Source: Alisma plantago-aquatica (taxonomy: Eukaryota > Streptophyta > Magnoliopsida > Alismatales > Alismataceae). Taken from it: a stretch of 64,000 nucleotides of DNA. The DNA lies in contig OY856413.1 in NCBI GenBank assembly GCA_963693085.1, positions 473,373,379-473,437,378 on the forward strand, in the 5' to 3' direction. Positions within the stretch are counted from its first letter, which is position 1. Every line of letters begins with the position of its first letter. Under the pieces are notes generated by a model, which worked only from the letters and a program-made list of their open reading frames with translations, did not search any database and was not told where the DNA came from. Below are positions 38,300-51,800 of the stretch, piece after piece. The translations under genes were made by a program, and so were the position numbers.

Positions 38300-38983
38300 G
38301 AAACTGTAATTCTAAACCTTTCCACAAAACATTAGATTTTGGACTCCAAACCTGGACCAATCGACTTATTAGGTTTTTACTGATTAAGAAAATATATTTA
38401 TTTACTAAATTTGGAGTTTATATGAATTAGTGACCAATTTTATGGATTTTATATTAATTAATTAGGTCCTTAAAAATCCATCGTTGAAAACATGAAAATC
38501 AGGCTTTGAAACTATTTTTATTAGAAAGAACACATTTTTTTGATTTCAAAACATATTTTAATTTTAATTCTTGGATAAGCGAATTAAAAGACATGAATTT
38601 TGCAAGATGAATCAATCACAAAATTAGAAAAAGCCAAATCTGTAGGGAATTTGTGAGATAGGAAGAGAGGTCGGATGGGCAAGGAGAAACTTATATGAGA
38701 GTTTGGGGAAAAACTCTATTGGTCATTTGTTCATGAAACTAACTAGCCAATAATGAAGAACAAGTGCCAGAGTTGTTTACCTGAGGTCCAATTATGTTAT
38801 GAAAATAAATATGACGTCAATGAGTGGTGCCGCAAACTAATCAAGAACCACGTTTGGCTTTTGGGTGAAACGATGATGCAAATAAAAATCAAAGCACGAC
38901 CGCCAGCAACCACAAACTCAAGAAAGGATGAAATTGGGATGAGAGGAGGTTTACAAAACAACCGAGGAAGACCGAAGTAGAGG

Positions 38984-38991
38984 TATTTATA
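38984..38991 (-). promoter_or_regulatory. Probable TATA box, X LTR 2
   Basis: Minus-strand TATAAATA, same context as in LTRs 1 and 3. Confidence 0.5.
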
Positions 38992-40187
38992 AGTGGGGGT
39001 GTGTGATAAGTTGTTTCAGAAGACTTGAAGAAAAAGTTGAGGCATATATCGAATTCTCCACGTTATGCTACGAATATGGTATGGATAGATGTGGAATTAA
39101 ATTTGCCATCAAATGCAAGTTATTTAATGAAATTTTGTTAGGAAATGAGGGAGTTATGCCCAAAATACCGGACATTGATCCGCGATTACTATTTATGCGG
39201 GCTGGTGTTTCCTAATCTGAATTTTGTAAGATGTTGATCAAATTATTTTTCTTTTTCTCTCTCTTCAATTGCAGGTACAAACATGGTCCAAATTAAATGA
39301 ATTTTGATACCTAGCCTAATTAGGACATGTAGAATCTGATTTTGGCATTAGTTTTCCCTTTTGGAGACTTTTGCTAATTTATTTAATTCTTTTAAAGTAT
39401 ACCACTTTTTCCTTCTTCTTTCCTAATGCATTAGAGACGTATAAAATTATCTAAAATTATTGAAACTTCACCCACAAGTCATTGTAAGTGCATTAGACAC
39501 GAATTTTTTATTATTTCCATTTTTATGTCATTTTTTTACTTAATGTTTTGAAGGTTCTACTCACTTTTTCTCTCCTAATTTCATCTTTTAATCAAACATC
39601 TTCCAATTTAGATGAAAATTCACCCAAAGGCTATATTTATTATGTAGATTATGAATCCAAAATTAATTTTATCTTTAGGAGTTATTTAATATTTTATTTT
39701 ATATTTTGGAAAAAACTTATGTCTTATTTTCTAAACTGAATTAAATTAATTATTATAAGGTAAATAATGTGAAACTTGACTCCCAAGGCAAGTGGGACCC
39801 AAGGAATCCGAATTTCACATTATATATTTCTTTTGTAACCTCCTATTATGAATTATAACACTTTTGGTTTGTTGTCATTATATTTATTTTAATATTATTC
39901 CATCATATTTATTATTCATCCATATCTTTATATTACAACCAAAAGAATTATACACCATTATTGGGCACAAGTTATTATAAAACTCCATTTTCACCATGTG
40001 ACATATTTTATGTATACATTATTGGCCTAAGATTAACGTGAGAACATTAACTTACATTAAGGCGATTTATACATGCTTTAGCTCGTTAGGGTTATACAAA
40101 GCATCTTCTAGATCTACCCTCACCCTTATTTGGCTAGGACCAAAAGGTCAAACTTCCAGATTAGGGTCCAAGATCTGGTATGTCACA

Positions 40188-41025
40188 ACACCCCACCCCA
40201 TAAAAGGATTTCATCCTCAAAACATAGCAAACATAAACAACCAACTACTCTCCACCCCTTGAAAGGTTTAAACTAACAAGTCAAACTAAACATCATTTAG
40301 GGTTACCCACATAACTTTTAGTTGTGGAAGTTTTAGAGTTTTATGTTGTTCATGTATCCAACTAACAAGTTAGAACCATCTAGGGTTTAGTTTTAGGTCC
40401 TCCTGTCTCTAACCTAACAACCCTACAAAAACATCCAACAATCATAGGGTACAAAGGGTAGGTCTACTACTCCTTTGATATTATTCCACATATCCCTAGT
40501 CACTACTTCAATACTAGGGTTAAGATTCTATTCCAACTATACCCAAGGTTTCTCTAGAAAAGCTTCCATATCCTGACTTAATTCATGGAATAATCTAGAA
40601 AATCAAAGAATTTTTTTTGTACATATAGTAGTATAATGAAATTTTTTTGATAAGAAACATTATAAAGTAAAACCAACAAGTTGGCTAAAATTCAATGCGA
40701 AAACTAAGTCACAATCTTTCCATATTAGGAATTCTTATCCTACTATCTCCTCATAACTTAATTGCATCATCAAGTCAAACCTTAATGCATCAAAAGATTC
40801 AAATCACAATCAATGATAAGGTAAGATCTCCTAAAACCTCATCACATGTTTAACATAGATCAATTCTAGGGTGAACATCTCCTAAAACCTCATCACATAT
40901 TTAACGTTGATCAATTCTAGGGTGAACATCTCACCTAGAGGGAAACTATGCAAGATAAGGGTTCTAGTTAGGGAGTCAAAATTGAAATAGTTAGATTGTG
41001 ACTACCATGGGCTCTGATACCATAG
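40188..41025 (-). other. Family X internal region 2 (PBS, PPT, no coding)
   Basis: 838 bp, near-collinear with internal region 1. The PBS complement GCTCTGATACCA (41011-41022) is intact here. The extra length comes mainly from a 51-bp tandem duplication at 40828-40929. No coding frame. Confidence 0.87.
40828..40929. repeat. 51-bp tandem duplication in X internal region 2
   Basis: Units start CTCCTAAAACCTCATCACAT at 40828 and 40879 and end TCTAGGGTGAACAT. Internal region 1 has a single copy near 36731-36780. Confidence 0.85.
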
Positions 41026-42310
41026 TGTAAGCAGTGAGACCTGATAGGGGATCCACTCCCTACTAAAAATTTGAAGAATAGAACCTCCAGTCAAAACACA
41101 CCCATAAGGTATCTTGGAGTGGGTGTAAAATTTTCAAATCTTATCAATGGTATTCAAAACAACCAGCGGAATAAAAACATCGACTATATTCAATTTCTCA
41201 TAAAATTACAAAAGAACATCTTATACTTACATGTAAAGGTACATCATAAGGATCCATGTAGATGGAAATCTAAACCACAATAAGTTTGCCTTCAAGCTTT
41301 AACGTCTTAAGCTAAGTCCATATATTTATGCCATATCCTCCATATACTTCACCTAGGGTTGGAAGCATACCCCAGTAGGAAGAGAAAAATAGAAGACATC
41401 AACATAGGCTGGCATGTGCATACTAAATAGAAAATTGAGCAATATATGAAATAAATGACAACAAATTATGAAAGCTTCCCATAGAAAAGAAAAGTACCAC
41501 CCAAGTGGGTATCAAGAGAAAAGAATCATAATAAAGATGATACTTGCCATTAAAATAAATAAAAGATTGTGCCTTATATACATCCACTACCATGGTGGGA
41601 AATGAAGCATAATAAGAGAAAGTAGGGCACACACCCCACAATCATCATCAATATCCTGCATGCATGTGAGATAAGTATAACACTAAAACAATATAAAGAT
41701 AAAAGTGACCAAGGCTTCACATCCTTGAAACCTGATATAGAATGATGCACTGCCAAACTACCACTATCTAAAGTTTAGCCAAGGCTTCACATCTTTGAAA
41801 CTCGGGTATGGGGCACCGCCACCTCCATCCCAAAAACAGGGGCACACACCCAAAAACCAATGCAATTACACTACTTTAGTGCTACTGAATCACATAGCAT
41901 GTTAAATGTAGAGGCAAGTAGAAAGTATAGTCAGATTATACAAACTAGTCACCACATAAGTGACCAACATATACATCCACCACATAAGTGGGCAAAAGAC
42001 ATCACATGTCACCAAAGAGGGTTCCATCATGCACAAAGAATATGAAAAGAGTCCAAAAGAATATACATGATCACATGATCAATACAAATAAGGTAATTCC
42101 CATGAACCATGATTTTCAAAAGAAAAGACATTGTGTATAGGCTAATGTCCATATGACCAAGAGGTAAAAGAAATATAGGTTATTGCTCAAAGGAATATTA
42201 GAGGATGCAAACATACCTTAAAATAAGATCCTAGAAACTCTCTTCACCAAACTAATTGTTTCCAAGATCAACCTTGCCTAAATACAAATTGTTCACATGT
42301 ATTAGGGTTT

Positions 42311-42313
<3 letters not shown>

Positions 42314-42361
<48 letters not shown>
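42314..42361. repeat. (AT)24 microsatellite
   Basis: Pure AT run in X LTR 3, allelic to the longer AT/GT tract in LTR 2. Confidence 0.95.
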
Positions 42362-42362
<1 letters not shown>

Positions 42363-43047
42363 GAAACCCTAATTCTAAACCTTTCCACAAAACATCAAAT
42401 TTTATACTCCAAACCTGGACCAATCGACTTATTAGTTTTTTTTTATGATTAAGAAAACATATTTATTTACTAAATTTGGAGTTTATATGAATTAATTACC
42501 AATTTTAGGGTTTTATATTAATTAATTAGGTCCTTAAAAATCCATCGTTGAAAACTTGGAAATTAGGCTTTGAAACTATTTTTGTTAGAAAGAACACATT
42601 TTTCTGATTCCAAAACATATTTTATTTTAATTTTTTGGACAAACAAATTAAAAGATATGAATTTTGCAAGATGAACCAATCATAAAATTAGAAAAAGCGA
42701 AACCTGTAGGGAATTTGCGAGAGAGGAAGAGGGGTAGGATGGGCAAGGAGAAACTTATCTGAGAGTTTGAGGAAAAACTTCATTTACCATTCGTTCTTGA
42801 AACTAACTAACCGATCATGAAGAACAAGTGCCAGAGTTGTTTACCTTAGGTTCAATTATGCTCCGAAAATAAATATGACGTCGGGGAGCGGTGACACAAA
42901 CTAATCAAGAATCATGTTTGACTTTTGGGTGAAATGATGATGTCAAGAAAAATCAAAGCATGAACACCAACAGCCACACACTCAAGAAAGGATAAAATTG
43001 GGATGAGAGGAGGTTCACAAAACAACCGAAGAAGACTGGGGTAGAGG

Positions 43048-43055
43048 TATTTATA
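43048..43055 (-). promoter_or_regulatory. Probable TATA box, X LTR 3
   Basis: Minus-strand TATAAATA, about 1.2 kb into the 5' LTR; same context as in the other two. Confidence 0.5.
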
Positions 43056-44870
43056 AGTGGGGTGTGTGAGAAGTTATTTCAGAAGACTTAAAGAAAAAGT
43101 TGAGGTGTTTCTCGAATTCTCCACTTTAGGATACTAATATGGTATGGATATAGGAGGAATAAAATTTGTAATCCAATGCAAGTTATTTCATAAAATTTTG
43201 TTAAGAAACAAGGGAGTTATGCCTAAAATATTAGACGTTGGTCCGCGGATACTGTTTATGCGGGCTAGTGTTCCCTAATCCGAATTTTGTAAAATGTTGA
43301 TTAAATTATTTTCCTTTTTCTCTCTATTCAATTGAAGGTACAAACAAGGTCTAAATTAAATGAAATTTGATACCTAGCCTAATTAGGAATGTAGAATCCG
43401 ATTTTGGCATTAGTTTTCCATTTTGGAGACTTTTGTTATTTTATTTAATTCTTTTAAAGTATATCATTTTTTTCTTTCCTAATGCATTGGAGACGTATAA
43501 AATTATCCATAACTAATGAAACTTCACCCACAAGTCATTGTAAGTGCATTAGACACAAATTTTCTATTATTTCCATTTTTTATGTCGTTTATTTTTTAAT
43601 TGATGTTTTGAAGGTTCTACTCACTTTCTCTCTCCTAATTTCATCTTTTAATCAAACATCTTCCAAATTGGATGAAAATTCACCCAAAGGCTATATTTAT
43701 TATGTAGATTATGAATCCAAGATTATTTTACTCTTTAGGTGTTATTTAATATTTTATTTTATATTTTGGGAAAAACTCATGTCTTATTTTCCAAATTGAA
43801 TAAAATTAATTATTATAAGGTAAATAATATGAAACTTGACCCCCAAGGAAATTGGGACCCAAGGAATTCGAATTTCACATTATATTTTTCTTTTTGAATC
43901 TCCTATTATGAATTATAACACTTTTGGCTTGTTTTCATTATATTTATTTTAATATTATTCCATCATTTTTATTATTCATCCATATTTTGTATTACAACCA
44001 AAAGAATTATACACCCTTATTGGGAACAAGTTATTATGAAATCTCCATTTACATCATGTGACATATTTTATGTGTCCATTATTGGCCTAAGATTAATGTG
44101 AGAATGTTAGGTTACATTAAGATGATTTATACATGCTTTAGCTCATTAGGGTTATACAAAACATCTTCTAGATCTGCCCTCACCATTGTTTGGCTAGGAC
44201 CAAAGGGTCAAACTTCTAGGTTAGGGTCCAAGATCTAGTATGTTACATTAACTTATCTATTTGATTATATTGCAATTGTAAACTAGATTTGTCTTATGCT
44301 AGAACTATCTGCTAGACTTTTCAATATCTACAAGTTTATTTTGTGTTCATTATACCTAATATGATGTTGATGCATGTATCTAGCTTGTGTGAGAGGTATC
44401 CACTCACTAGGGCTCTACATGAGTCACATGAGGTGGTTTCCAATGTTTTAGGTATAATTCTATTCAACAGATAAGTCATGACAAAGACTATTTAAATAGA
44501 AGAATAATCTAGATAGAATAGAATGTCCTTGTACACTCTCTTTCTCGGTACATATAGTATACAAAGTTTGTTGATTCATGTACATGCATCTATTATAAAC
44601 TGAACTACACATGTCCATAAGAATTGATTATGGTTTTTATGGAGTTGAATATTATTTGTGTTATCCATTCGTGAGATCCTTAATGTGATATTGGTTTGTG
44701 AAAATTGTGAAGAAAGAAAAAAGGAAAAATTTATCTGTGAATTCTGTATGCTGTATTAATCACTTACTTTGAGAACTTTGTTGTTTTGTATCATATTTGG
44801 GGATTAAGTTTAGGGTTTCTCTCTAATGGTTGGCATTAGTGCTGATTACAAGAGAGGGCCCAATAATACT

Positions 44871-45204
44871 ATCACCCTATGCACTTGCGGGTGAAGTGTA
44901 TTAGTCGATGTGAGCGGTCCCATTAGGGCTTTACATATTTGAAAGATCCTGATGTGTGTGTCTTGGGCACCTTGAATCAAAAATTAACTGGTTAGGTGTA
45001 CCTCAAGTGCAAAAGCACGCCAAGCTTTCGGGAACCTTTGCCACAGAGAAAGGTGCTCGACCTAGATAGGTAGCTTATCTTTGATCTTTTCCTACTACCA
45101 TAATCATTGCTATTCTTTATTATTTATTCATTGTATTATTTGTGCATATTGGTTTGCTAAATTGTCCTATTTTTTGGTTGTGCCTTGTGCATGTGATAAG
45201 AAAC
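44871..45204 (+). other. Athila-like 5' LTR end and leader
   Basis: 44871 to about 45011 is the end of the Athila LTR: CACTTGCGGGTGAAGTGTA aligns with the inverted copy near 56080-56110. The following CACGCCAAGCTTTCGGGAAC (45014-45033) loosely resembles a tRNA-Asp primer site of the kind Athila elements use, but with several mismatches. Confidence 0.6.
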
Positions 45205-46650
45205 TCATGGAAGACAATATGTAAGTATAAAATGCACCTCACAAGCCACTTCATGAATACCTCATGCCTAGCAACTACAAATTGCCAATTGCACATACAG
45301 AGTTGATGCCAGGGGAGAAATTATTCATCCCTACTAGCCTTCTTGGGCTCTGCCCACCTTCTATGGCACAGAGAGTGAGAACCCATATAAGCACTTGGAT
45401 TCTTTTCTTGAAATATTCTCTACCTTGAGGATGCTAACAACCAGTGATGACTTCATTTGGCTCACTTTGTTCTCACTTTAAAGACAAGGCCAAATATTGG
45501 TATGACTTGAGGAAGGTACATTATGAGTTGGGGGGACATGAAGAATGTCTTACTAAATAAATTTTACTCTATATAAAGGATGACACAGATGCGGTGTGTC
45601 ATAGTGAGCTTAAGACAAATGGGTAATGAGAAATTTCATGATGCTTGGGAGAGATTCCAGAGATGTTGAGAGAGTGTCCCCACCTTGAAATCCCTTTATG
45701 GAAGCTTGTTCAATCCTTTTACTTTGATCTCTCTCCAATGGGTCAAGCTACACTGGAATCTTCTTGTGGAGGTTCATTCATGGATAAACCACCCAAAGAG
45801 TCATGGCCATTGTTTGAGAACTTGGCGGAAAATTCAAGGAACCAAGATTCTAGCATAGTTAATGATGATGACTGAGCCTTTGGTTGACACCTTCAAATTT
45901 TATTGATTCAAGCCCACAAATATTGTAATTTGTTGTGTAAATTATGAACTTTATGAATAATCAAGTGGGAAGTGTTCCTTCACTCGATTAATTCCATTGA
46001 TTCTTTTGGAGAAGAAGTGAAGTCACCTCATTCTTATATCTACCTAGAACAACAAAGTCCAAGATATAGCTCAAGCATTGAAGAAGAAGTTATATCAAGT
46101 TTGAAAACTTTCATGATGTGCAAGGTAATGTCACAAGACTTGAGGAAAAATTGGAGAACTCTTTTCAATACTCGCTCTTCAAGTAGAAGAAAAATTGCCT
46201 TCCTGACCCATAATGAACTTTAGTGAAGCATGTGGACAAATGCGTACCTCCCACATTTTCCACAATCCACCTCCTATGCAACTGCAATCCATATATCAAT
46301 ATCAAGGCTATCCTAAGACTTATATGGCTCCTCCACCTCCATCACCTCAACCATCCCACCACTTCACTTACCAACCTCAATTTTCTCATCTACCTCAATT
46401 CTAAAACTAAAGGCCACATGCACTCCTCCATATCCACAACAATCTCCCTGTACCATGAGCAAGGTAGTGTTGTAATAGTTCTGAGGAGTGGAGAAGTCAT
46501 TGAGCAGCCCAAGACTCAAATGGGAAGTGATGAGGTGAGCCAATGGTGTATCGACGAAACAAGGCCAAAGAATCCCAATGGTGGAATTGTGATTGAAATT
46601 GCTCAAGATGAGTTTGTGGTACCTCATGTTGATATTGTGATACCATGAAC
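45205..46650 (+). pseudogene. Athila/Tat-like gag remnant
   Basis: Pieces in several frames follow the order of Athila/Tat gag: FYGTESENPYKHLDSFLEIF (about 45360-45420), LKDKAKYWYDL (45478), then LRECPHLEIPLWKLVQSFYF and SCGGSFMDKPPKESWPLFEN with LAENSRNQDS (45645-45870). Later come a proline-rich tract (46213-46404, PPPPSPQPSHHF) and VIVLRSGEVIEQP (about 46465-46505), typical of the C-terminal gag region. Gag would form the particle that packages element RNA. Many frameshifts and stops; clearly dead. Confidence 0.85.
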
Positions 46651-46739
46651 TCCACCTTTTACTCAATTTGGAGGTTCCAAAATCCACAGTGTGCCATTCC
46701 CAATGCATTATATGAGCCTCCATCATAAAAAGGAGGTAT

Positions 46740-47330
46740 AAGCAAAATGTTGACATCTCAGAGATTTTCAGAAAGTGAAGGAGAATATCCCTTTGTTGGA
46801 TTCTATCAAGCAAATTTCAGCTTATGCCAAGTTTCTCAAGGATTTATGTACTTTCAAGAGAAAGTAAGCAGGGAGGATGTCAAAGAAGATAAAGTTGAAA
46901 TAACAACTGAGATCTATCATAAAACACTCACTTCCAGTAGAGAGAAAAGACATTGAAGCCTCACTCATACCTAGATACATAGGGGGACACCCCATAAACC
47001 AATCCTTACTTGATTTGGGATGTCTATGTTGATATCGGGTTAGGCAAGTTGAAACCGGCTCATTGAACTCTCCAATTTGTGGATCATTCCATCAAAGTGC
47101 CTAGAGGAACAATGAATGATGTCTTGGTGACGATAGATAAAGAAAGTGCATCAATGTTCATGGCTGATTTTATTGTTCTTGACATGGATCCTAAGGATAA
47201 AATTATTTCCATCATCTTGGGAAGGCCATTCCTATCTATTGTTGATGCTTAAATACTTGCGTGTAGTGGCACAATGACTGTCTCTTTCATGGGAATGGAG
47301 ACAAAAATCAATATCTTCAAGACCCCCACC
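46740..47330 (+). pseudogene. Athila/Tat-like aspartic protease remnant
   Basis: SAYAKFLKDLCTFKRK (about 46827-46865) is followed by SLLDLGC (about 47010), where the family has its LLDLG active site, and by VDHSIKVPRGTMNDVLVTID, MADFIVLDMDP and IISIILGRPFLSIVDA (47078-47250). The last motif is the conserved ILGRPFL block of this protease. A stop follows SIVDA and the frame shifts after LLDLGC. RT, RNase H and integrase, which should follow, are absent. Confidence 0.85.
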
Positions 47331-49244
47331 CAAAAATGGAATGAGGATGTTCAACATGATTGCTTGAAGAGTCCAACTGACTATTTGAAAAAGGGAGATA
47401 TGAATGGAACACTTCTTGATAACTTTTGTGATCAATGTGGTAAATGAATAACTACGAATGGAAATGGGAGAGGTGTCTACTTCTGGGATGGACACACAAG
47501 AATTCTCAATGGTTGATTGAGTTAAGGAACTACAAGAAGCCCAGATGAAAGCAATACACTTAGCTCTAGTGGGAGACAATCTACTTAGGTTTGGGGAATT
47601 TTTCACCCAACCTTCAATCTTTCATGCTTTTTGGTCATTTTTACACTTTTCCTAGAAAACACACATACAATACTTGATAATTTTTTTGTTTTTGATTCAT
47701 CTTAGAACAAGAAGTCAGATTGAAGAATGACCCATGCAATGGCTAATTAATAACAAGATCCAAGATGAGAAGGAGAAGAAAGTTGAACTGAATAGAAAAG
47801 GCTACAAGAAATCCACCACCACAGACGTTCTCTTCACCAGAGTCCTGGTTCCGTCCATTCGAAATGGTCGTTCTCAATAGAATGGTCATGTTGCCCTTAT
47901 CATGACCACTTGAATGTTTCTTGGATTTCACATATCTTGATGACTATCCACATCAGTTACATGACCATTATTAACCTATCATTCTAAGCTTCTATCTCAT
48001 GCTGAGGACAACATGGTTTAAAAGTTTGGGGTGGCAGGTAGGTAAGCCCTCATTTTACTATATTCTAGTTTTTTCTTGGAATGATGAATTACTTGACTAA
48101 TCCCTACTCTCGTCTAGTTTAAGATTTCGTTCTCTTGCTTTGCTTACATGCATCATGTAGTTCACTTTCTTGCATTTTTACACAATTTAAAAAAATCTCT
48201 TTTTACCATGCATTGCATTCAATTAAGTTTTTTTTGTAATTTTGAATGTTTGCAACTAGATTTTGCTTGTTTCTTGCTTTATGTTTCATAAGGAAGGATT
48301 AGATGTGACTGAAGGAAATTTGGAACCATTTTGGTCATTTTTTCCAAAATTTAAAATTTCTTTCCTAAAATCATGTTTTGAGCCAATATCTACTTATTGA
48401 ATTGAAAATGTTGACTTTTGATAAATGCATGCTACATTATCATTTTCTATTATTAAATGATTTTAGTTCTTAAATTTTCACATGTGAATCACCTCTTTCA
48501 TGCTTGTTAATTGCTCGGTTGAATTGTGATTTAAGCAAGCCACAAACGCTTAAGGTTTTTCGAATCTCATGATAAAATTGTGGTTTTCATATTGCTCATT
48601 CTTGTGGTATGTCATTGCTTGATGAGATCATTAGAGAAACCTTCACGCAAGAGATCTCATGTTGAAAACCACACTAGTGAACCCTCTTTGTCTCACTTTT
48701 ATTTTACCATTCCTTATCTCCTCCTCATGAAAAGATGCCAAAGAGCACATATTCAACCTTGAACACCATCCAAATGTTTGGGTTGGTAATATCTATATCT
48801 CAGTGCTTGATTTTCACCAATTCCTTTAGCATGCCCATTGAGCGAGGAAACATTGAACCTATCTCATTTCACCCTTTTTTGTAGCCATGTGGGTTATTTA
48901 ATGTGGTCGGACATATGAGATTGAAGGCATGGAGGTAAAACAACAAATCTAGTCATTTTTTATTATCACCACCATGAATGGTTTACCTAAAGCTTTATGA
49001 AAGGCATATGTGATTGCGTATTGTATGCTCTATATTTGAAATTTGTATGCTCAATGCTTTAATCATGAATGGTTTGTGAAAGAGGATAGGAGAGAGGTGA
49101 AATGCATATATGTAGTCATCATTGAAACTATTTGGTCAATATACACCCATCGCAATACATTTGTCATTTCTTACTTGTTGATAAATCGAAGAGAGATTGA
49201 GTTGGAGCATACTTGAGGACAAGTATATTTTAAGTTTGCGGTGA
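47331..49244 (+). other. Athila-like 3' internal non-coding stretch
   Basis: AT-rich DNA with GAGGACAACATGG and TTTAAAAGTTTGGGGTGGC near 48003-48035, a PPT-like sequence usual in Athila/Tat elements well before the LTR. A second similar motif (TGAGGACAAGTATATTTTAA, 49214) directly precedes the 3' LTR. No env-like frame could be recognised. Confidence 0.6.
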
Positions 49245-50879
49245 TGATGCAACCTTATACTAGGGCTTCATCTTGTGTCTTATTATACTTCAATCACATA
49301 TATATCTATTCAGTTACATGTTCTTTCCCTTAATGTGTGTATTATAATTAAATGCACTTATCGACATTCTTTGCATGTTTTTAGGTACTTAGGCCACATA
49401 TTGTGTGGACGGGAGAGAGAGAGAGGATGATCCTAGGGTTTCTCTACCCCTAGAGAGGTCTACAGAGAGTTCAAAGGCTTCCCCAACCTACCCTTAGGGG
49501 CCAAGAGTCAACTCAAGAAAAGAAGTCCATGGAAATCCAAAGTTCAACCTCAAATTGCTTCTAAAGACCCCAGCATAATTGTGGTGCCAAGGAACAGTCG
49601 TGCAATTAAATCCAAGTTTACAACAAAATAATGGAGTTGAGCATTGAAGATCAAGCTCAACAGCAGGAGTAACATGACCGTGGTACCAGAGCTCAACACG
49701 ACCGTGCTCCAAAGAACAACCAACCCATTTCCAGCCCAGAACAATTGTGTGACCCACCACAATAGTGGAGCAACTGACCCACCACAGATGTTGTGATCAC
49801 TAGATCCATTCCACCAGTCCCCTAAATCCCAGAATCAACATGTCATACTAACAGAAAACCTAGCAGCACTTTTGTACTACATTTCCCATTCTACCGCCAA
49901 TTGACCTAATGCTTCCCCGCCACATATATACACTCGAGTGGTGGCTGGAGCATGGCGTTGGCTACACTTAGATATCTCTCAGTCCATATTCACCCCCTTT
50001 TATCCATTTTCACTCCATTCCACCTCCATTACATCACCTTCCACCCCAAAACCCTTCTATTTTGGTTTTTTGGCCACTTCCTAACATACATTCATGCCAT
50101 TCCTCCTTGGAGGAGGGAGGTGTTCGACATACTATTACTAGTAAGTGGAGAAGGAGGAGTCTCCACTGAGCTACCATGGCTTCCCACTCCTCTACTCATT
50201 CTTCTTTCTTTATTTTGTATTTTCTTGTTCTATGAGTAGGTAGGCCCCTTAGGCGGGTTGTTTAGGGTAAAAATATTACTTTGATATCATGTTGGGAGAA
50301 ATTGATATGTAAACCTTAAATTTAATTTCCTAGTGATTGTGTTCTACTTTTATCTCCATTCCCATAAACTTCTTTGTGGTTTCTACTTGAAATCACCTAG
50401 AATTATAGGGAAATTGCTTATATGTAGCTATTTTGGTAATTCATCCTAGGTCCAGTTAGTGGACCCTAAGATAGCTATTCACCTTCCTAAATGCTAATCA
50501 ATTCTCCTACACCTATGTGAGATATCAAAATAGCTATTTTAGATGTATTTAGTGTAAGTGGCTTGGAGATTCCTAAAGTCTAGATGGTAGGCGATGTGAG
50601 GCCGAAAACCTCATTCCCACTTACATTCACAATTTCCCTAGGAGTTTCTATCCTATAAACCTATACTTGATTAGATACTAATACAATTCCACCTAAAACC
50701 AAATCCAACTGAGCCTCTTAAGGGTGGATAGGAGGTGATATTGACTACTTCCCCTATACACACTCTACCTATCCATTGCCAATAATAGTTTAGGGAAATT
50801 CATTAGCATCTATGTTGTTGTTTTGTTTGCATGTTATCACCCACTAGTAGATTTATGAAATGTTTGCATGTTATCACCC
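49245..50879 (+). repeat. Athila-like 3' LTR, first segment
   Basis: TGATGCAACCTTATACTAGG to the CACTA 2 insertion point. It aligns with 20657 to about 22400. It includes the ACGACCGTG word cluster at 49580-49800. The remaining third of the LTR should lie beyond CACTA 2, outside the window. Confidence 0.87.
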
Positions 50880-51800
50880 CACTAGCACATTTTTGACCTC
50901 TAATGTCACTTTTCCTAAAATCAGTTCCAAAGAAAAATGACACTATGGACCAAACAATGTTAGTTCATTAGCACAAATGTCACCATTGATCAAGTCTTGC
51001 TGATTTAGAAAAGACATGGGTACCACCTTTTCTATGACGTAATTTATATTAAAAAAAACTAACATCTAAATAACCCACAAAATACAAATTTTCATGGAAA
51101 ATTTTGCCACTAAAATTTTTAAAGAAGTGTTGGTTTTCCAGGAACTGATGACAAACACCTTCGTACAAAATAATTTTGCCTCCAAAATAGTTCTAGAGTT
51201 GGTTGGTCTTTAGCAAAACTGATGTTGATTCTCAGAAAAACTGTGAAAAATTATACAACCAGTGTCAGTTTTATGTCAAGAAACCAACGAAAGAGGATTC
51301 GTGCCACATCCTCGCAAAAAAATATTCCTCTCAAATTCTCTCTAGTATTGGTTTGCTTAGAAAAAACAATGACTAAGATTTTACTCATGATGATTTTTTT
51401 CCATTCAGATAATGGCATCTGGCATCAATTTCTTTCAGCAAACAACACCGAAGTCCTTAGCTTAGGTGTCGATTGTGTATATCAAACTGACAAATGAGGT
51501 CTCACTTAGGCTAATCTTTTATCATTCAGATAATGGTCTATGACATCGATTTCTTACATCAAACTAAGTCGTCTATGCCCTTAGCTTAGGTGTCAGTTTT
51601 GCATACCCGACCAACGACTAAGGCCTTACTCATGACAATTTTTGTTTGTTTAGATAAGGGCCTCTGGTATTGGTTTATTTCAACAAACCAATGACTAAGT
51701 CTTTAGCTTGGGTGTCGATTTTGGTTTTTCAACCAATGAATAGCATCTTAGTTGTCAACTTTTGCAAACGAGTGATGACTAGGGATAACTTATTAACACT
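50880..51800. repeat. CACTA 2 subterminal hairpin repeats
   Basis: About a dozen degenerate units of the form GTGTCGGTTTT-spacer-AAACCGACAC, each about 30 bp and able to form a small hairpin, recur every 60-110 bp. Clear ones lie near 51203, 51263, 51348, 51465, 51590, 51667 and 51710. Confidence 0.75.

Larger units (their letters stand above)
41026..44247 (-). repeat. Family X LTR 3 (5' LTR of the array)
   Basis: 3.22 kb, TGTAAGCAGTGAGACC to CTAGTATGTTACA. As the 5' LTR on the minus strand it would have driven transcription of the array. Its first 400 bp resemble LTR 2, later parts LTR 1. Confidence 0.9.

Noticed and set aside
46364..46813. 149-codon minus-strand frame
   Set aside because: Antisense to the Athila-like gag C-terminal region.
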